From the NCBI GenBank assembly GCA_900299345.1, contig OMJM01000060.1, positions 1 to 52,832 of the forward strand: DNA of 52,832 nt. Direction: 5' to 3'. The position numbers and the translations under genes are program-made. Source of the stretch: a bacterium (GTDB lineage Bacteria > Fibrobacterota > Fibrobacteria > UBA11236). The notes beneath the pieces are model-generated. The model saw only the letters and a program-made list of their open reading frames with translations, made no database searches and was not told where the DNA came from. Shown here piece after piece: positions 1-8,836 of the stretch (position 1 is its first letter; each line of letters opens with the position of its first letter).

Positions 1-66
1 AAGGGTTGGACCGTTGCGGAAACCGAAAAATGGCTTTCGCCAAACCTCGGTTACTCGACGAATTGA
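1..66 (+). CDS. metH: Cobalamin-dependent methionine synthase, C-terminal end (partial)
   Basis: The window opens inside a gene. Frame 1 reads 21 codons to a TGA at 64-66, and the residues (KGW..AE.EKWLSPNLGY) match the conserved extreme C-terminus of MetH, whose activation domain usually ends with a WL.PNLGY-like motif. MetH transfers a methyl group from 5-methyltetrahydrofolate to homocysteine through cobalamin. Only the tail is visible, so the call rests on this short but characteristic motif. A strong terminator lies about 115 nt downstream. Confidence 0.72.
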   Translation, partial: KGWTVAETEKWLSPNLGYSTN

Positions 67-181
67 ATCCCAGAAAAAATCTTTAGCCTCCGAGTCCCCT
101 CCGGAAGGATTGTTTCGTCTAAAGGGCGTTGCGATCCTCGATTAGGACTCGTTGCGCGATGAATCGACGACCTAATCACTA

Positions 182-217
182 AACGGCGGCTTCTCATGAA
201 GCCGCCGTTCTTCTTTT
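182..217 (+). terminator. Rho-independent terminator after metH
   Basis: A perfect 12-bp stem (182-193 with 198-209) closes a TCAT loop and is followed by CTTCTTTT. It ends the metH transcript and lies directly in front of the HAD gene. The stretch 67-181 between the metH stop and this hairpin shows no gene. Confidence 0.88.
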
Positions 218-236
218 GCATCTTGGCATCCTCGCG

Positions 237-878
237 ATGCGTCCCACCTGCATTCTTCTGGATTTCGACGGTGTCATCATGGATTCCATGATGCTGAAAC
301 TCGACGCCTATTGTTTTGCGCTGGCCGAATATGGCTTTGACAGGACAAAACTCCGGGAGCAACAACTGCGATATGCCGGGCTTTCACGATCAAAGGCCAT
401 TCCAATCATGTTCGAAGCGCTGGCTGGCAAAACCCTGCCGGAAGGAAACCTTGAACGTATCCTGACTCTTTTTGCGGAAGAAGATGATCGCCTGCGCGAA
501 AAGATGAAGCTGATGCCCGGTTCTCTGGCGTTTTTGAAGAATGCCTCACGAAAGGTGCCGTTGGTTGTCGTCACGGGAACCCCCCAAGAAGCCATTGACA
601 AAACTGTCGAACGCTTCGAACTGCGCTCTTATTTCCAAGAAGTTTGCGGTTACCCTCCTGCGAAGGCGGAGCACCTTCAAGCCCAACTCGATAAGCGGGG
701 ATTGAAACCGGAACAAACGATTTATGTGGGTGATTCCATTCAGGATTACAAGGCGGCAAACGCCTCGGGGATTCCTTTTGTCGGAATCAATAACGGGGAT
801 AATCCTTTTGCGGGCTTGCCGTTGATGGCCGAGTTAAAAGGCTTGGGTGAACTGGCCGACTTGGTGAAACTCGGTTGA
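237..878 (+). CDS. HAD-family hydrolase (phosphoglycolate phosphatase-like)
   Basis: This 213-residue protein is a haloacid-dehalogenase-superfamily phosphatase. Motif I (DFDGV, with the nucleophile and acid/base aspartates) is at residues 9-13, motif II is the VVVTGTP segment near residue 110, and motif IV is VGDSIQDYKAA near residue 170, with the Gly-Asp-Ser and Asp that bind Mg2+. The layout, with an alpha-helical cap after motif I, is that of the Gph/beta-phosphoglucomutase type, but the substrate cannot be read from sequence. The ATG at 237 is preferred over an in-frame TTG at 216, because the TTG falls in the T tract of the upstream terminator. The gene converges on the oxygenase gene with only 11 nt between stops. 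Confidence 0.88.
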   Translation: MRPTCILLDFDGVIMDSMMLKLDAYCFALAEYGFDRTKLREQQLRYAGLSRSKAIPIMFEALAGKTLPEGNLERILTLFAEEDDRLREKMKLMPGSLAFLKNASRKVPLVVVTGTPQEAIDKTVERFELRSYFQEVCGYPPAKAEHLQAQLDKRGLKPEQTIYVGDSIQDYKAANASGIPFVGINNGDNPFAGLPLMAELKGLGELADLVKLG

Positions 879-889
879 TACAGTTTTGT

Positions 890-1702
890 TCAACCGTACC
901 GGTGTTTGATCTCCGCAGCTTTGCGCGGCTTGAATTTGCGATAAACACCGCGCGCCCATGCATCCGTCCGAAGGTAGAGATCGCGCAACGGCTGTTCTGG
1001 GCGGCCGCGGAAACTAGTGACATGGAAATAATCGTATCCCTCGGGTGATTCGGCGGAGAAGTAATAGTTGGATACGCAATTGCGCGTTTTTGATCCGCAA
1101 CGCTGAATGGGTTTCACGGAATGAAACGACGTGCGATTCGTATTCATCAACACCAGGCGATTGAAGCGGGATTCCACCGAAATTGGATTCGCACGCTGCG
1201 CATCCCACAATTCCAGGCTGCCGCCCCAAGCGGGATTCCATCCGGGTGAGACATAATACAACGTGTTAATGCGACGATATTGTCCCAAAAAAGGATTTCC
1301 GGAATTGTCGATATGAGGATTGAGATAATCACCTTCACCCATGGCACTCAGTCCGCTGCTATACAGGCGTTGATCCGGATTCAGGGTAGAAATCCCTGTA
1401 ATCCCCGCAGTCAGTTCCATCACGCGTGGATCCTGAAACGCAAATGTGATGTCCTTGAGTATGGAAGGGTATGCATCCATGTCCACACCCACACCCTTGC
1501 GCTCCTTCAAGCTTTCGTATCGGCGCAAACGGTGCATCTCGGGAAAATCCGAAGCGATGGCGTTCGCCCAATCCTGCGGGAGCAGGTCGTCAATGATGAG
1601 ATGCCGAACAGGGAGCGATTTGCGCCATTGTTCCGAAAGCGATTGAAATTCAGCCTCCAAACGCGCTGAAATCGCATCTGTAAAATCGCGTATCGAAGGC
1701 AT
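890..1702 (-). CDS. 2-oxoglutarate/Fe(II)-dependent oxygenase (prolyl-4-hydroxylase type)
   Basis: The 270-residue protein carries the double-stranded beta-helix signature of 2OG-Fe(II) oxygenases: an HxD iron ligand pair in NPHIDNSG near residue 130, the distal iron His in TSFHSVKP near residue 192, and a basic strand ending in SNYYFS downstream. The LYYVSPGW..AWGGSLELWD segment between them is typical of the P4Hc-like subgroup that hydroxylates protein or sugar-linked substrates. It is probably cytoplasmic, since no signal peptide is visible. The substrate is unknown. The gene is divergent from moeA across 38 nt, so the two may share a promoter region. Confidence 0.85.
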   Translation of the reverse strand: MPSIRDFTDAISARLEAEFQSLSEQWRKSLPVRHLIIDDLLPQDWANAIASDFPEMHRLRRYESLKERKGVGVDMDAYPSILKDITFAFQDPRVMELTAGITGISTLNPDQRLYSSGLSAMGEGDYLNPHIDNSGNPFLGQYRRINTLYYVSPGWNPAWGGSLELWDAQRANPISVESRFNRLVLMNTNRTSFHSVKPIQRCGSKTRNCVSNYYFSAESPEGYDYFHVTSFRGRPEQPLRDLYLRTDAWARGVYRKFKPRKAAEIKHRYG

Positions 1703-1740
1703 GCGCGGAAGGTAAAAAAGCTATTTCTCCCTTGTTCATC

Positions 1741-2955
1741 ATGGCCCGCACGTTCATCGATGTTGCCGAAGCCGATGCCCTATTGCGAGGCATGGTACGA
1801 TCCTTTCCCGTGGAAACGATTCCTATTTGGGAAGCGGAGGGGCGCATCCTGCGCGAACCCGTGAAAGCTGACGCGGCTTATCCTCCCTTCGACCGAGTGT
1901 GTATGGATGGTTTTGCGATTCGATATCAAGACATCGAACAAGGTCGGCGCGTCTTCGCAGTGGAAGGTTATGCACCCGCCGGCAAGGAACCACCCGCGTT
2001 GAATTCTCCGGATGCGTGCATCGAAGTCATGACCGGCGCCGCACTTCCGCCCGGAACGGACTGCATCATCCCCGTGGAGCAGACTCAGCGCTCGGACGAT
2101 CGCATTGAACTCAAACCAGACATCGAGATCCGGCCGCGGCAACACATCCACAACCGGGGCAGAGATTATCAGGCCGGAGATATTTTACTGGAACAGGGAA
2201 CCCGGCTTTTGGGACCACAGTTGGCAGTGGCTGCAGCCGTGGGTTATTCCAGGATTCCTGTTGCACGTCGCCCCAGATTCATGCTGGTGTTGACTGGTGA
2301 CGAATTGGTTCCCGTGGAATCACAACCACAGGGGCCACAAATCCGCATGACGCATCCCTACGCCTTGCAGGGGTTATTGCGTCCATGGCTCGATTTATCC
2401 TGGACCCACAGCCGTGATGATGCGACAGAATTACGTGGAGCAATTAAGAAAGCGTTGACCGAAGCGGATGGCGTGTTGATTACCGGTGGCGTTTCCGCGG
2501 GCAAATATGATCTCGTTCCAGAAACGCTGGAGGCCATGGGTGTGAAAATGCTGTTCCACAAGGTGCAGCAACGACCTGGAAAACCGTTGTGGGTCGGAGA
2601 ATCCAACAATGGAAAACCCGTTTTCGCCTTTCCTGGAAATCCCGTGGCAGCGACCATGTGCACACGTCGTTATCTTATCCCGTGGCTGTGGCGCTGCCTC
2701 GGAATGGATGAACCCGTTTCCCTGAAATTGCCTCTGGGCGAACCGTTGAACGGATTGGAAAAGTTGACCTTGTTTTCCGCCATGCAAAAACAAACGCGGC
2801 CCGACGGAAGCTGGGAAGCCAGGCCTTGCAAAGTGCAGGGATCCGGAGATTTCTCCGGTCTTTCCGGGTCTCACGGGTTCGTCGAAATTCCTGCGGGTCG
2901 CATACAACTCAATGCCGGGGAATTGGTACCGTATTACGACTGGAGCTTCGCGTGA
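1741..2955 (+). CDS. moeA: Molybdopterin molybdotransferase
   Basis: MoeA inserts molybdate into adenylylated molybdopterin in the last step of molybdenum cofactor synthesis. The 404-residue length is typical. Visible family motifs are the CMDGFAIR segment near residue 59, TGAALPPGTD, the MPT-binding segment LITGGVSAGKYD near residue 250, the PGKPLW segment, and FPGNPVA near residue 300. The ATG at 1741 is preferred over the in-frame TTG at 1732. Its stop overlaps the GTG start of moaA (GTGA at 2952-2955), so the two are probably translationally coupled. moaC and mobA lie about 17 kb away in a second Moco locus. Confidence 0.95.
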   Translation: MARTFIDVAEADALLRGMVRSFPVETIPIWEAEGRILREPVKADAAYPPFDRVCMDGFAIRYQDIEQGRRVFAVEGYAPAGKEPPALNSPDACIEVMTGAALPPGTDCIIPVEQTQRSDDRIELKPDIEIRPRQHIHNRGRDYQAGDILLEQGTRLLGPQLAVAAAVGYSRIPVARRPRFMLVLTGDELVPVESQPQGPQIRMTHPYALQGLLRPWLDLSWTHSRDDATELRGAIKKALTEADGVLITGGVSAGKYDLVPETLEAMGVKMLFHKVQQRPGKPLWVGESNNGKPVFAFPGNPVAATMCTRRYLIPWLWRCLGMDEPVSLKLPLGEPLNGLEKLTLFSAMQKQTRPDGSWEARPCKVQGSGDFSGLSGSHGFVEIPAGRIQLNAGELVPYYDWSFA

Positions 2956-3926
2956 TCGCCCGAATGGAATCCCAAACCATTTCCCCGGCCCTGCTTGACA
3001 ACCACAGTCGGGTGATGCGCAAACTGCGTGTTTCGCTTACGGATGCATGCAACTACCGTTGCTTCTATTGCATGGAAGAGAATCCGGTTTTCACGGCGCC
3101 TTCCAATCTGCTTACGCCCGAAGAAATCGAAACCATCTGCCGGCAACTCGTAGGCATGGGACTGGAGGAAATCCGTATCACAGGTGGCGAGCCCACCCTG
3201 CGTCCCGAATTCCCGGAGATCATCGAACGCCTCTCCACGTTGCCGATCAAGACGCTCGCGCTGACCTCCAACGGCCATCATCTGGAAAAAAAACTGGCGC
3301 ACCTTCGGACCACAAAGCTTTCCAAAATCAATATCAGCGCGGACAGTCTCGATGAGGGACGGTTTCACTCCATCACACGCGGCGGCGATCTGCCGCGGGT
3401 GTTAAAGGCACTGTTTCAGGCGCGGGACATGGGATTCGAAGTGAAACTCAACGCCATCATCTTCCGGGGGATCAACGACGAGGAAGTCGTGGACTTTGCC
3501 CGCTTCTCTGGGCGGGAAGGGATCGAGGTCCGATTTCTCGAATACATGAAAATCGGTCCCGGCATCAACGACTTTGACACACGGTTTGTTCCGGCGCGCG
3601 AAATGCGCGCACGGTTGCGAGACGCCTTGGGTGAGTTGACTCCGGTTTCCATGCCGCGCGATTCCACCGCCAAGGTTTACACCACTGCTGAAGGCGGGCG
3701 CATCGGGATCATCGGGTCGGAATCGGAACCGTTCTGCGGAGATTGTTCGCGACTTCGCCTTTCCGCAACCGGAACCTTGCGGCCGTGCCTGATGATGAAC
3801 ATCGGGGTTTCATTGCGCGGGATGGCGACGGAGAATTATCCGGACGTCGTGTCCAAAGTCGTTTCCTGGAAACCCAACGGACGACTCCCGGAAATCGCGC
3901 AAGGCATGTATCAAATCGGTGGTTGA
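2952..3926 (+). CDS. moaA: GTP 3',8-cyclase (Moco step 1, radical SAM)
   Basis: MoaA converts GTP to 3',8-cyclo-GTP using two [4Fe-4S] clusters. The N-terminal radical SAM cluster CxxxCxxC is at Cys33, Cys37 and Cys40, followed by the SAM-binding GGEPTLR. The C-terminal cluster motif FCGDCSRLRLS...PCLM is intact. The protein ends exactly in Gly-Gly, the conserved MoaA tail needed for catalysis, so the 3' end is complete. The GTG at 2952 overlaps the moeA stop and has GGAG 6 nt upstream; an in-frame ATG at 2964 is the alternative start. The last 16 nt overlap the convergent narM-like gene. Confidence 0.96.
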   Translation: MIARMESQTISPALLDNHSRVMRKLRVSLTDACNYRCFYCMEENPVFTAPSNLLTPEEIETICRQLVGMGLEEIRITGGEPTLRPEFPEIIERLSTLPIKTLALTSNGHHLEKKLAHLRTTKLSKINISADSLDEGRFHSITRGGDLPRVLKALFQARDMGFEVKLNAIIFRGINDEEVVDFARFSGREGIEVRFLEYMKIGPGINDFDTRFVPAREMRARLRDALGELTPVSMPRDSTAKVYTTAEGGRIGIIGSESEPFCGDCSRLRLSATGTLRPCLMMNIGVSLRGMATENYPDVVSKVVSWKPNGRLPEIAQGMYQIGG

Positions 3927-4363
3927 AACTCCCGCACTGCCTGAGGAAAGTAGCGGTCGGACTGTTTGCTAACTGCCAGTTTGCACAAAGCATAGCGTTG
4001 CACGGGTTCAAGCCGCTTCCACTGCGCGACATTCATCCCCACACCTAGTACTGAAATTTTTTCCTGGACATTGGACGGAATAATTTCCGGATCGATCCAA
4101 GGTTCTAGCGAAGAAAGCTCTTCGCGGCCCGTGGAAGAAATCGCAGACTTGAGTTCCTCCTCCCATGCTCTTCGTTCCGTTTCACCTTCACACGGCAGGC
4201 CAAGAAGTCTGGCGCGTTCATCGAAGGTCAGTCTTTGCCACGTTGACAGGGGCAGTTTGAGACCGCAGAGATCCAGACGATAGCGAAGCGCCAGCGGCAT
4301 CCAGTTGAGGTCGCCGAATTCGTCCCTCTCAAAGGCGAAAAGATTGGGAGGCAAAAGAGCCAT
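3911..4363 (-). CDS. Nitrate reductase-associated protein, NarM-like
   Basis: The 150-residue soluble protein matches the pattern of the conserved nitrate-reductase-associated family (Nitr_red_assoc, NarM in cyanobacteria): MPLALRYRLDLCGLKLPLSTWQ near the N-terminus, an LPCEG.TE segment, then an EPWIDPE segment, and a terminal W.RLEPVQRYALCKL helix. In Synechococcus NarM is required to obtain active nitrate reductase. The neighbouring moeA-moaA genes make Moco and support a molybdoenzyme-maturation role. No nitrate reductase is in the window. The ATG at 4363 is chosen because the family similarity starts there; the frame is open upstream to 4456, but that part would overlap the cytochrome promoter. 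Confidence 0.72.
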   Translation of the reverse strand: MALLPPNLFAFERDEFGDLNWMPLALRYRLDLCGLKLPLSTWQRLTFDERARLLGLPCEGETERRAWEEELKSAISSTGREELSSLEPWIDPEIIPSNVQEKISVLGVGMNVAQWKRLEPVQRYALCKLAVSKQSDRYFPQAVREFQPPI

Positions 4364-4455
4364 GGGATCTGGATTGAATTTTGACCTAAACGTGACACAT
4401 GGTGGCCGGAAATATGTAAATCTATGGGTACAGCAGAGAGATAAAGGAGAATACA

Positions 4456-4884
4456 ATGCTGAAGAGAATGATTATTTCCGTCCTGGCCGCAGGTCTGCTG
4501 ACCGCGTTTGCTGAGGACGCCGGCACCGCCAAAAAGCCGAGTCTGGCCGAAGGCAAGAAGATTTTCAAGACCAATTGCGCCATCTGCCACGGTGAAAAGG
4601 GCAAGGGCGACGGTGCCGCAGGTGCCGCTTTGAACCCCAAGCCGCGCAATTTCACAGACACCGCGTTCATGACCAAGGAGCCCACGGAAAAACTGTACAG
4701 CGTGATTGCCGAGGGTGGCAAAAAGAACGGCTACTCCGCCATGATGGCTCCCTGGAAAGGCGTGCTGAAGAAAGACGGACAGATCGAAGATGTTCTGGCC
4801 TATGTTCTGACCTTCAGCTCCGACTCAGCAAAGGCTGTGAACCGCGTAATGGAAAAAGGCAAGAAAGCGGAAGCGAAGAAATAA
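4456..4884 (+). CDS. Secreted monohaem c-type cytochrome
   Basis: The 142-residue class I cytochrome c has a signal peptide (cleavage likely after AFA near residue 19), one haem-binding CAICH site (Cys41, Cys44, His45) and a probable axial Met in SAMMAPW near residue 96. Its tail is Lys-rich. It would carry single electrons in the periplasm. A good Shine-Dalgarno sequence (AAAGGAG) precedes the ATG. The gene diverges from the narM-like gene over 92 nt, so a link to nitrate respiration is possible but is only inference. A strong terminator follows. Confidence 0.92.
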   Translation: MLKRMIISVLAAGLLTAFAEDAGTAKKPSLAEGKKIFKTNCAICHGEKGKGDGAAGAALNPKPRNFTDTAFMTKEPTEKLYSVIAEGGKKNGYSAMMAPWKGVLKKDGQIEDVLAYVLTFSSDSAKAVNRVMEKGKKAEAKK

Positions 4885-4905
4885 ATTCCGCTGTTCAAAT
4901 TTCAG

Positions 4906-4935
4906 GCCGTCATCCGAAAGGGTGGCGGCTTTTTT
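4906..4935 (+). terminator. Rho-independent terminator after cytochrome c
   Basis: A 10-bp stem (4906-4915 with 4920-4929, including two G-T pairs) closes a GAAA tetraloop and is followed by six T residues. It lies between the cytochrome and the convergent yejE-like gene. Confidence 0.9.
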
Positions 4936-4943
4936 ATTGCGGA

Positions 4944-5975
4944 TTATTCCACACGCGCATCAGCTTTGGGATCAAACGCTTCGCGGACGCCTTCACCCAC
5001 GAAAGTCGCCAACATCAACGTGATGAACAAAGCCGTCGTGGAAGTGACTGCCAGCCAAGGCGCATGAAGGTTGTCCAATCCCTGCCGCAGAAGCTCTCCC
5101 CACGATGGCGCGGGTGGCTGCAAACCGAAACCGAGAAAATCCAGCGAGGTCAAGGTGGAAATTCCCGCAATCAAAGTGAAAGGCAGGATGGTCACCACCG
5201 GAGTCAATGCGTTGGGCAATACATGGCGCAGGAAAATGCGCCATTCCGGAATTCCCAACGCCCGCGCCGCCCGGACATAGTTGAGATTTTTCAGGCGATA
5301 GAATTCCGCGCGCAGATAATACGACAATCCAATCCATTCGAAAATCGCCACCACGAAGACCAACAGCGCGAAACCGCGGCCATAGATCGCACCCAGCAAG
5401 ATCACGACGTACAGAAACGGGAGCGCCGACCAGATTTCGATGAAGCGCTGGCCGAGCATGTCGGTCCATCCACCGACATATCCCTGCAGCCCGCCGATGA
5501 GAATACCCAGCGCGGCGGCCAGAATCGCAATGACCAACGCAAACACCATGCACAGACGAAACCCATATAACAGGCGCGACAAAACGTCGCGCGCCGTATT
5601 GTCGGTGCCAAGCCAGTGTTGGCGCGACGGTGGATGCGGCGGATTGCCTTCGAGGTCCAGATGCGCACGGTACGGCCCCCAATGCACGGGCGGGAACAAC
5701 ATCCACCCACCGGAGGACTTGAAAGAGGCGTCCTTGTTCAACGCGAGATAATCCGCCTCAGTGGCGTTCGGTAATCCGAAATTCGACTCGGGATAAAAAC
5801 GTACCACGGGGAAATACGTTTTTCCCTGGTGCCTCAAAATCAGCGGTTTGTCGTTGGCGAGAAACTCGCTGAACAGGGACAACACGAAAGCAATGGAGAG
5901 AATCAGCAACGACCACCATGCGCGGCGGATGCCGCGGAAGCGACGAAAGCGATCGCGGGTCAGTTCGGAGAACAC
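4944..5975 (-). CDS. yejE: Peptide ABC transporter permease, YejE-like
   Basis: This is a 343-residue inner-membrane permease of the OppC/DppC class. The long segment between TM1 and the core, with the HQGKTYFPVV, GGWMLFPP and HWLGTDNTARDVLSRLLYGFR motifs, is characteristic of YejE rather than DppC. The EAA loop that contacts the ATPase is present (YVRAARALGIPEWRIFLRHVLPNAL). The start is a GTG one nt after the yejB stop, with AGGT upstream. It is the last gene of the yejA-yejB-yejE operon. No YejF ATPase follows, because the next gene is convergent. Confidence 0.9.
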   Translation of the reverse strand: MFSELTRDRFRRFRGIRRAWWSLLILSIAFVLSLFSEFLANDKPLILRHQGKTYFPVVRFYPESNFGLPNATEADYLALNKDASFKSSGGWMLFPPVHWGPYRAHLDLEGNPPHPPSRQHWLGTDNTARDVLSRLLYGFRLCMVFALVIAILAAALGILIGGLQGYVGGWTDMLGQRFIEIWSALPFLYVVILLGAIYGRGFALLVFVVAIFEWIGLSYYLRAEFYRLKNLNYVRAARALGIPEWRIFLRHVLPNALTPVVTILPFTLIAGISTLTSLDFLGFGLQPPAPSWGELLRQGLDNLHAPWLAVTSTTALFITLMLATFVGEGVREAFDPKADARVE

Positions 5976-5976
5976 A

Positions 5977-6990
5977 TTACCTCAAACGGATGCGTGGATC
6001 GACCCACACATACAGGAGATCGGAAAACAAACGGCCGAGCATGGCGAGAAAACTGGAGATGAGAATGATGCCCAATACCACGTTGTAGTCGCGGTTTTCG
6101 ATGGAGTTGTAAGCGAGTAATCCCATACCGTCGATGTCGAAGACTTTTTCAATGAGCAAGGCTCCCGCGAACATCAAGGTGAAAATTTCCCCGGCGCGCG
6201 TGGCCAGCGGAATCAGGGCGTTGCGCAAGGCATGCTTCCACGCCGCCTGCCGGAACGTCATGCCCTGCAGCAAAGCGGTGCGCATGTAATCCTTCGACAT
6301 TTCCTCGAGCAAGGCGTTCTTCATCAGCAAAGTGAGAAAGGCGAACTCCGAAGCCATGTAGCAGATCAACGGCAAGGTCATGTGCCAGAGAAAATCCTTC
6401 ACCTTTCCGAAAAAGGAAAAGGATTCCCAGTCGTCGGACACAATACCGGAAAGCGGGAACCAGTCGAGGTATCCGCCGCCGCCGAGAAACGTGAGCAGCA
6501 ACACACCGAGCGCGAATCCCGGAATCACGTAGCCCGCGAAAATGACGATGGAAGATCCGGTGTCAAACCCGGATCGATGCTTGAGCGCCTTCCACAATCC
6601 GAGAGGAATGCAGACGGAATATGAAAGGATGAAAGAGGTGAGGCCGAAGAACAGGCTGATGGGAAACTTCGATTTGATCACGTCCCATGCGGGTTCACCG
6701 TACGTGTACGAGCGGCCGAAGTCGAGACGCAGCACGTTGCCCATCCAGCGGAGGTAACGGACGTGCACCGGCTGGTCGAAGCCGTAATAGCGCTTGATGT
6801 TCTCGACCTCTTCGGGAGTGATGACCTTTGACGCATCACGGCCTTTATCGCCGGAGGCGTGTTGAATCCGGGAGATCATCTGCTCGACCGGCCCGCCGGG
6901 CACAAATTGTGTGAGCAGGAAGCATACGAGGGAGATGCCGAACAACGTCGGCGCCATCAGCAAGAATCGGCGGACAAGGTAGGCTTTCAT
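5977..6990 (-). CDS. yejB: Peptide ABC transporter permease, YejB-like
   Basis: This 337-residue permease of the OppB/DppB class begins with YLVRRFLLMAPTLFGI and FVPGGPVEQMI, as YejB does. It has about six membrane segments and an EAA loop (AAWKHALRNALIPL). The ATG at 6988-6990 overlaps the yejA stop (ATGA), so translation is coupled. An in-frame extension to 7185 exists but lies inside yejA. It would pair with YejE to form the pore importing oligopeptides delivered by the binding lipoprotein. Confidence 0.9.
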   Translation of the reverse strand: MKAYLVRRFLLMAPTLFGISLVCFLLTQFVPGGPVEQMISRIQHASGDKGRDASKVITPEEVENIKRYYGFDQPVHVRYLRWMGNVLRLDFGRSYTYGEPAWDVIKSKFPISLFFGLTSFILSYSVCIPLGLWKALKHRSGFDTGSSIVIFAGYVIPGFALGVLLLTFLGGGGYLDWFPLSGIVSDDWESFSFFGKVKDFLWHMTLPLICYMASEFAFLTLLMKNALLEEMSKDYMRTALLQGMTFRQAAWKHALRNALIPLATRAGEIFTLMFAGALLIEKVFDIDGMGLLAYNSIENRDYNVVLGIILISSFLAMLGRLFSDLLYVWVDPRIRLR

Positions 6991-8780
6991 TCCTGATACT
7001 TCACGTCTCCCGTGTCCACCGGCAACGAAGCACCATCGGCCTTGGCATTCTCCAGCGATTTTTGCTTCGCCGGATCGACGTACCAGTAAGTGATGATACC
7101 GTCCTCGCGATTGAACTTGTCCAGAATGTATTTCGGAGTTCCAAACCGGTTCCAGTAAAGCAACCGTGAATTGTCGGCCTGCCACAACAACACATAGGGA
7201 ACAATTTCGTTCAGACGGCCATCCAGCCTCTTCAGAAGCGTGTTCCGCTTGCCGAGATCCATCTCCGTCTTCTGCGCCTCGATCAAACTATCGATCAACT
7301 TGTCCTTGATGCCGGGATAATTATTGGACGCCAGCTGATCGGCCTGCGATGAATGCCACACGGCCTCAGGATCGCGCAAACGTCCCGCACCCCATGCGGC
7401 CCAGTAGAGATCGAAGTCATGGTTGTCGATGCGCTTGCTCAAGGTGGATTGCGAAAGTTGTTCGATCTTGGCCGCAATGCCGACTTTCTTGAGATCCTCG
7501 AGATACACGTTGTAGTGGCGAAGATCCACGGAGGCAACCGGAAAGGTGATTTCAAAACGCTGTCCGTTCCTCGCCAGAACTCCGTCGGAGCCGGGCTTCC
7601 ACCCTGCGTCGGCCAGCAGTTTGCGCGCCTTGTCTGGATTGTACTCGTAGAACGGCGCGTCGGGGTTGCGGTTGTTGGGATAAAGATCGGGATAGTATGA
7701 GTTCAACAGGAAATACTGGTTGAACATCAGTTTGTCGTTCATCAGTTCGCGGTTCAGCAGGTGGCTCAACGCCTGACGCACGCGGACATCCTGAAAGATC
7801 GGCTTGCGCAGATTCACGGCAAAACCCTGAAAGCCCTTGGGTTCGCGGTTGTAAACCCGGTGCTTGGACACCCACCCCTTTTTGATCTGATCGAAATCCG
7901 TGTGTTCGGCCCACAACGATGCCGTGTACACCGGATACACGTCGAACTCGCCTTTTTGAAAGGCCTCCAGCGCCTTGTTGCGATCCTCCATGAAGCGGTA
8001 CTTGATGCGCTCGAAGTTGTATTTGTGCTGGGTATAGCGCTTGGAGCGGCCCCACCAGTCGGCGCGGCGACGCAATGAGACGTAGCGCTCCTTCTTGATC
8101 TCCTCCACGGCATATGGACCACTGACCACGGGAAACTCGAAGTTGATCTGGTTGAAGTCCTTGCCCTCCCAAACGTGGCTTGGAAAAGCCATCATGCCGG
8201 AAGCGGCCCAGAAATTTCCCCAATGCGCCTGTGTGGCGGTCATGCGCACCGTGACACTGTCCACGATTTCGGGACGGGCGAAACGCTTGAGATCGACGCG
8301 GAAAATCGGCGTCATGTTGGATGGGTTCATGATCACGTCGTAGAAAAACTGGACGTCGCGGGCCGTCACGGGCTGACCGTCGCTCCAGCGCGCTCGCGGG
8401 TCGATGTGGAAGGTGAAGGTTTTTCCGTCCTTGGAAATTTCCCACGACTTCGCGAGTACGCCGACAGGTTCATCCTTGGTGGAATGCAGCGTCACCAGAT
8501 TTTCGTAGAGGTACGACATCACCTCGGCGGAAAAACTGTTGTAATCCAGCCACATATTCAAGGATTTTGGAAACGCTCCTCCCCACGACACATAGGTTCC
8601 GCCCGGAACCGCAGCGGTATTGGCGATGGGATCGAATTCACCCGCGGAATCCACCGCAACGGGCGCGGCGGCAACTTCCGACGTTTGGGTTTTCTCCGGC
8701 TCGCGTTTCTGACATGCCAAAAAACCGGTGGAGAGAACAAGGGCGCAGAGGAACGTTCGGGATGCGAAGAATCGTTTCAT
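6987..8780 (-). CDS. yejA: Peptide-binding lipoprotein, YejA-like (SBP family 5)
   Basis: The 597-residue extracellular solute-binding protein family 5 member is close to the length of E. coli YejA. It has a lipoprotein signal peptide with lipobox GFLAC (Cys23), then the GTYVSWGGAFPKSLN opening and the WSDGQPVTARDVQFFYD motif near residue 140 that typify the family. It would capture oligopeptides in the periplasm for YejBE. It is the first gene of the operon and diverges from a second binding-protein gene only 56 nt away. Confidence 0.9.
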   Translation of the reverse strand: MKRFFASRTFLCALVLSTGFLACQKREPEKTQTSEVAAAPVAVDSAGEFDPIANTAAVPGGTYVSWGGAFPKSLNMWLDYNSFSAEVMSYLYENLVTLHSTKDEPVGVLAKSWEISKDGKTFTFHIDPRARWSDGQPVTARDVQFFYDVIMNPSNMTPIFRVDLKRFARPEIVDSVTVRMTATQAHWGNFWAASGMMAFPSHVWEGKDFNQINFEFPVVSGPYAVEEIKKERYVSLRRRADWWGRSKRYTQHKYNFERIKYRFMEDRNKALEAFQKGEFDVYPVYTASLWAEHTDFDQIKKGWVSKHRVYNREPKGFQGFAVNLRKPIFQDVRVRQALSHLLNRELMNDKLMFNQYFLLNSYYPDLYPNNRNPDAPFYEYNPDKARKLLADAGWKPGSDGVLARNGQRFEITFPVASVDLRHYNVYLEDLKKVGIAAKIEQLSQSTLSKRIDNHDFDLYWAAWGAGRLRDPEAVWHSSQADQLASNNYPGIKDKLIDSLIEAQKTEMDLGKRNTLLKRLDGRLNEIVPYVLLWQADNSRLLYWNRFGTPKYILDKFNREDGIITYWYVDPAKQKSLENAKADGASLPVDTGDVKYQE

Positions 8781-8836
8781 GAAAACCTCGGATGGCTCCG
8801 GAGCAATGTAGAAAGGCTCTTTATTAACTTCTGCCC
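8781..8836. promoter_or_regulatory. Shared 56-nt divergent promoter region of two peptide importers
   Basis: The start codons of the yejA-like and dppA-like genes face each other across only 56 nt. Both operons must therefore start transcription here or from inside the opposite gene. The stretch is somewhat AT-richer than the genes (for example TCTTTATTAACTTC). I cannot assign definite -35/-10 boxes or an operator. Confidence 0.45.

Noticed and set aside
51-365. Minus-strand frame across the metH/HAD spacer
   Set aside because: It crosses the strong terminator at 182-217 and overlaps the HAD gene antisense; its composition is not protein-like.
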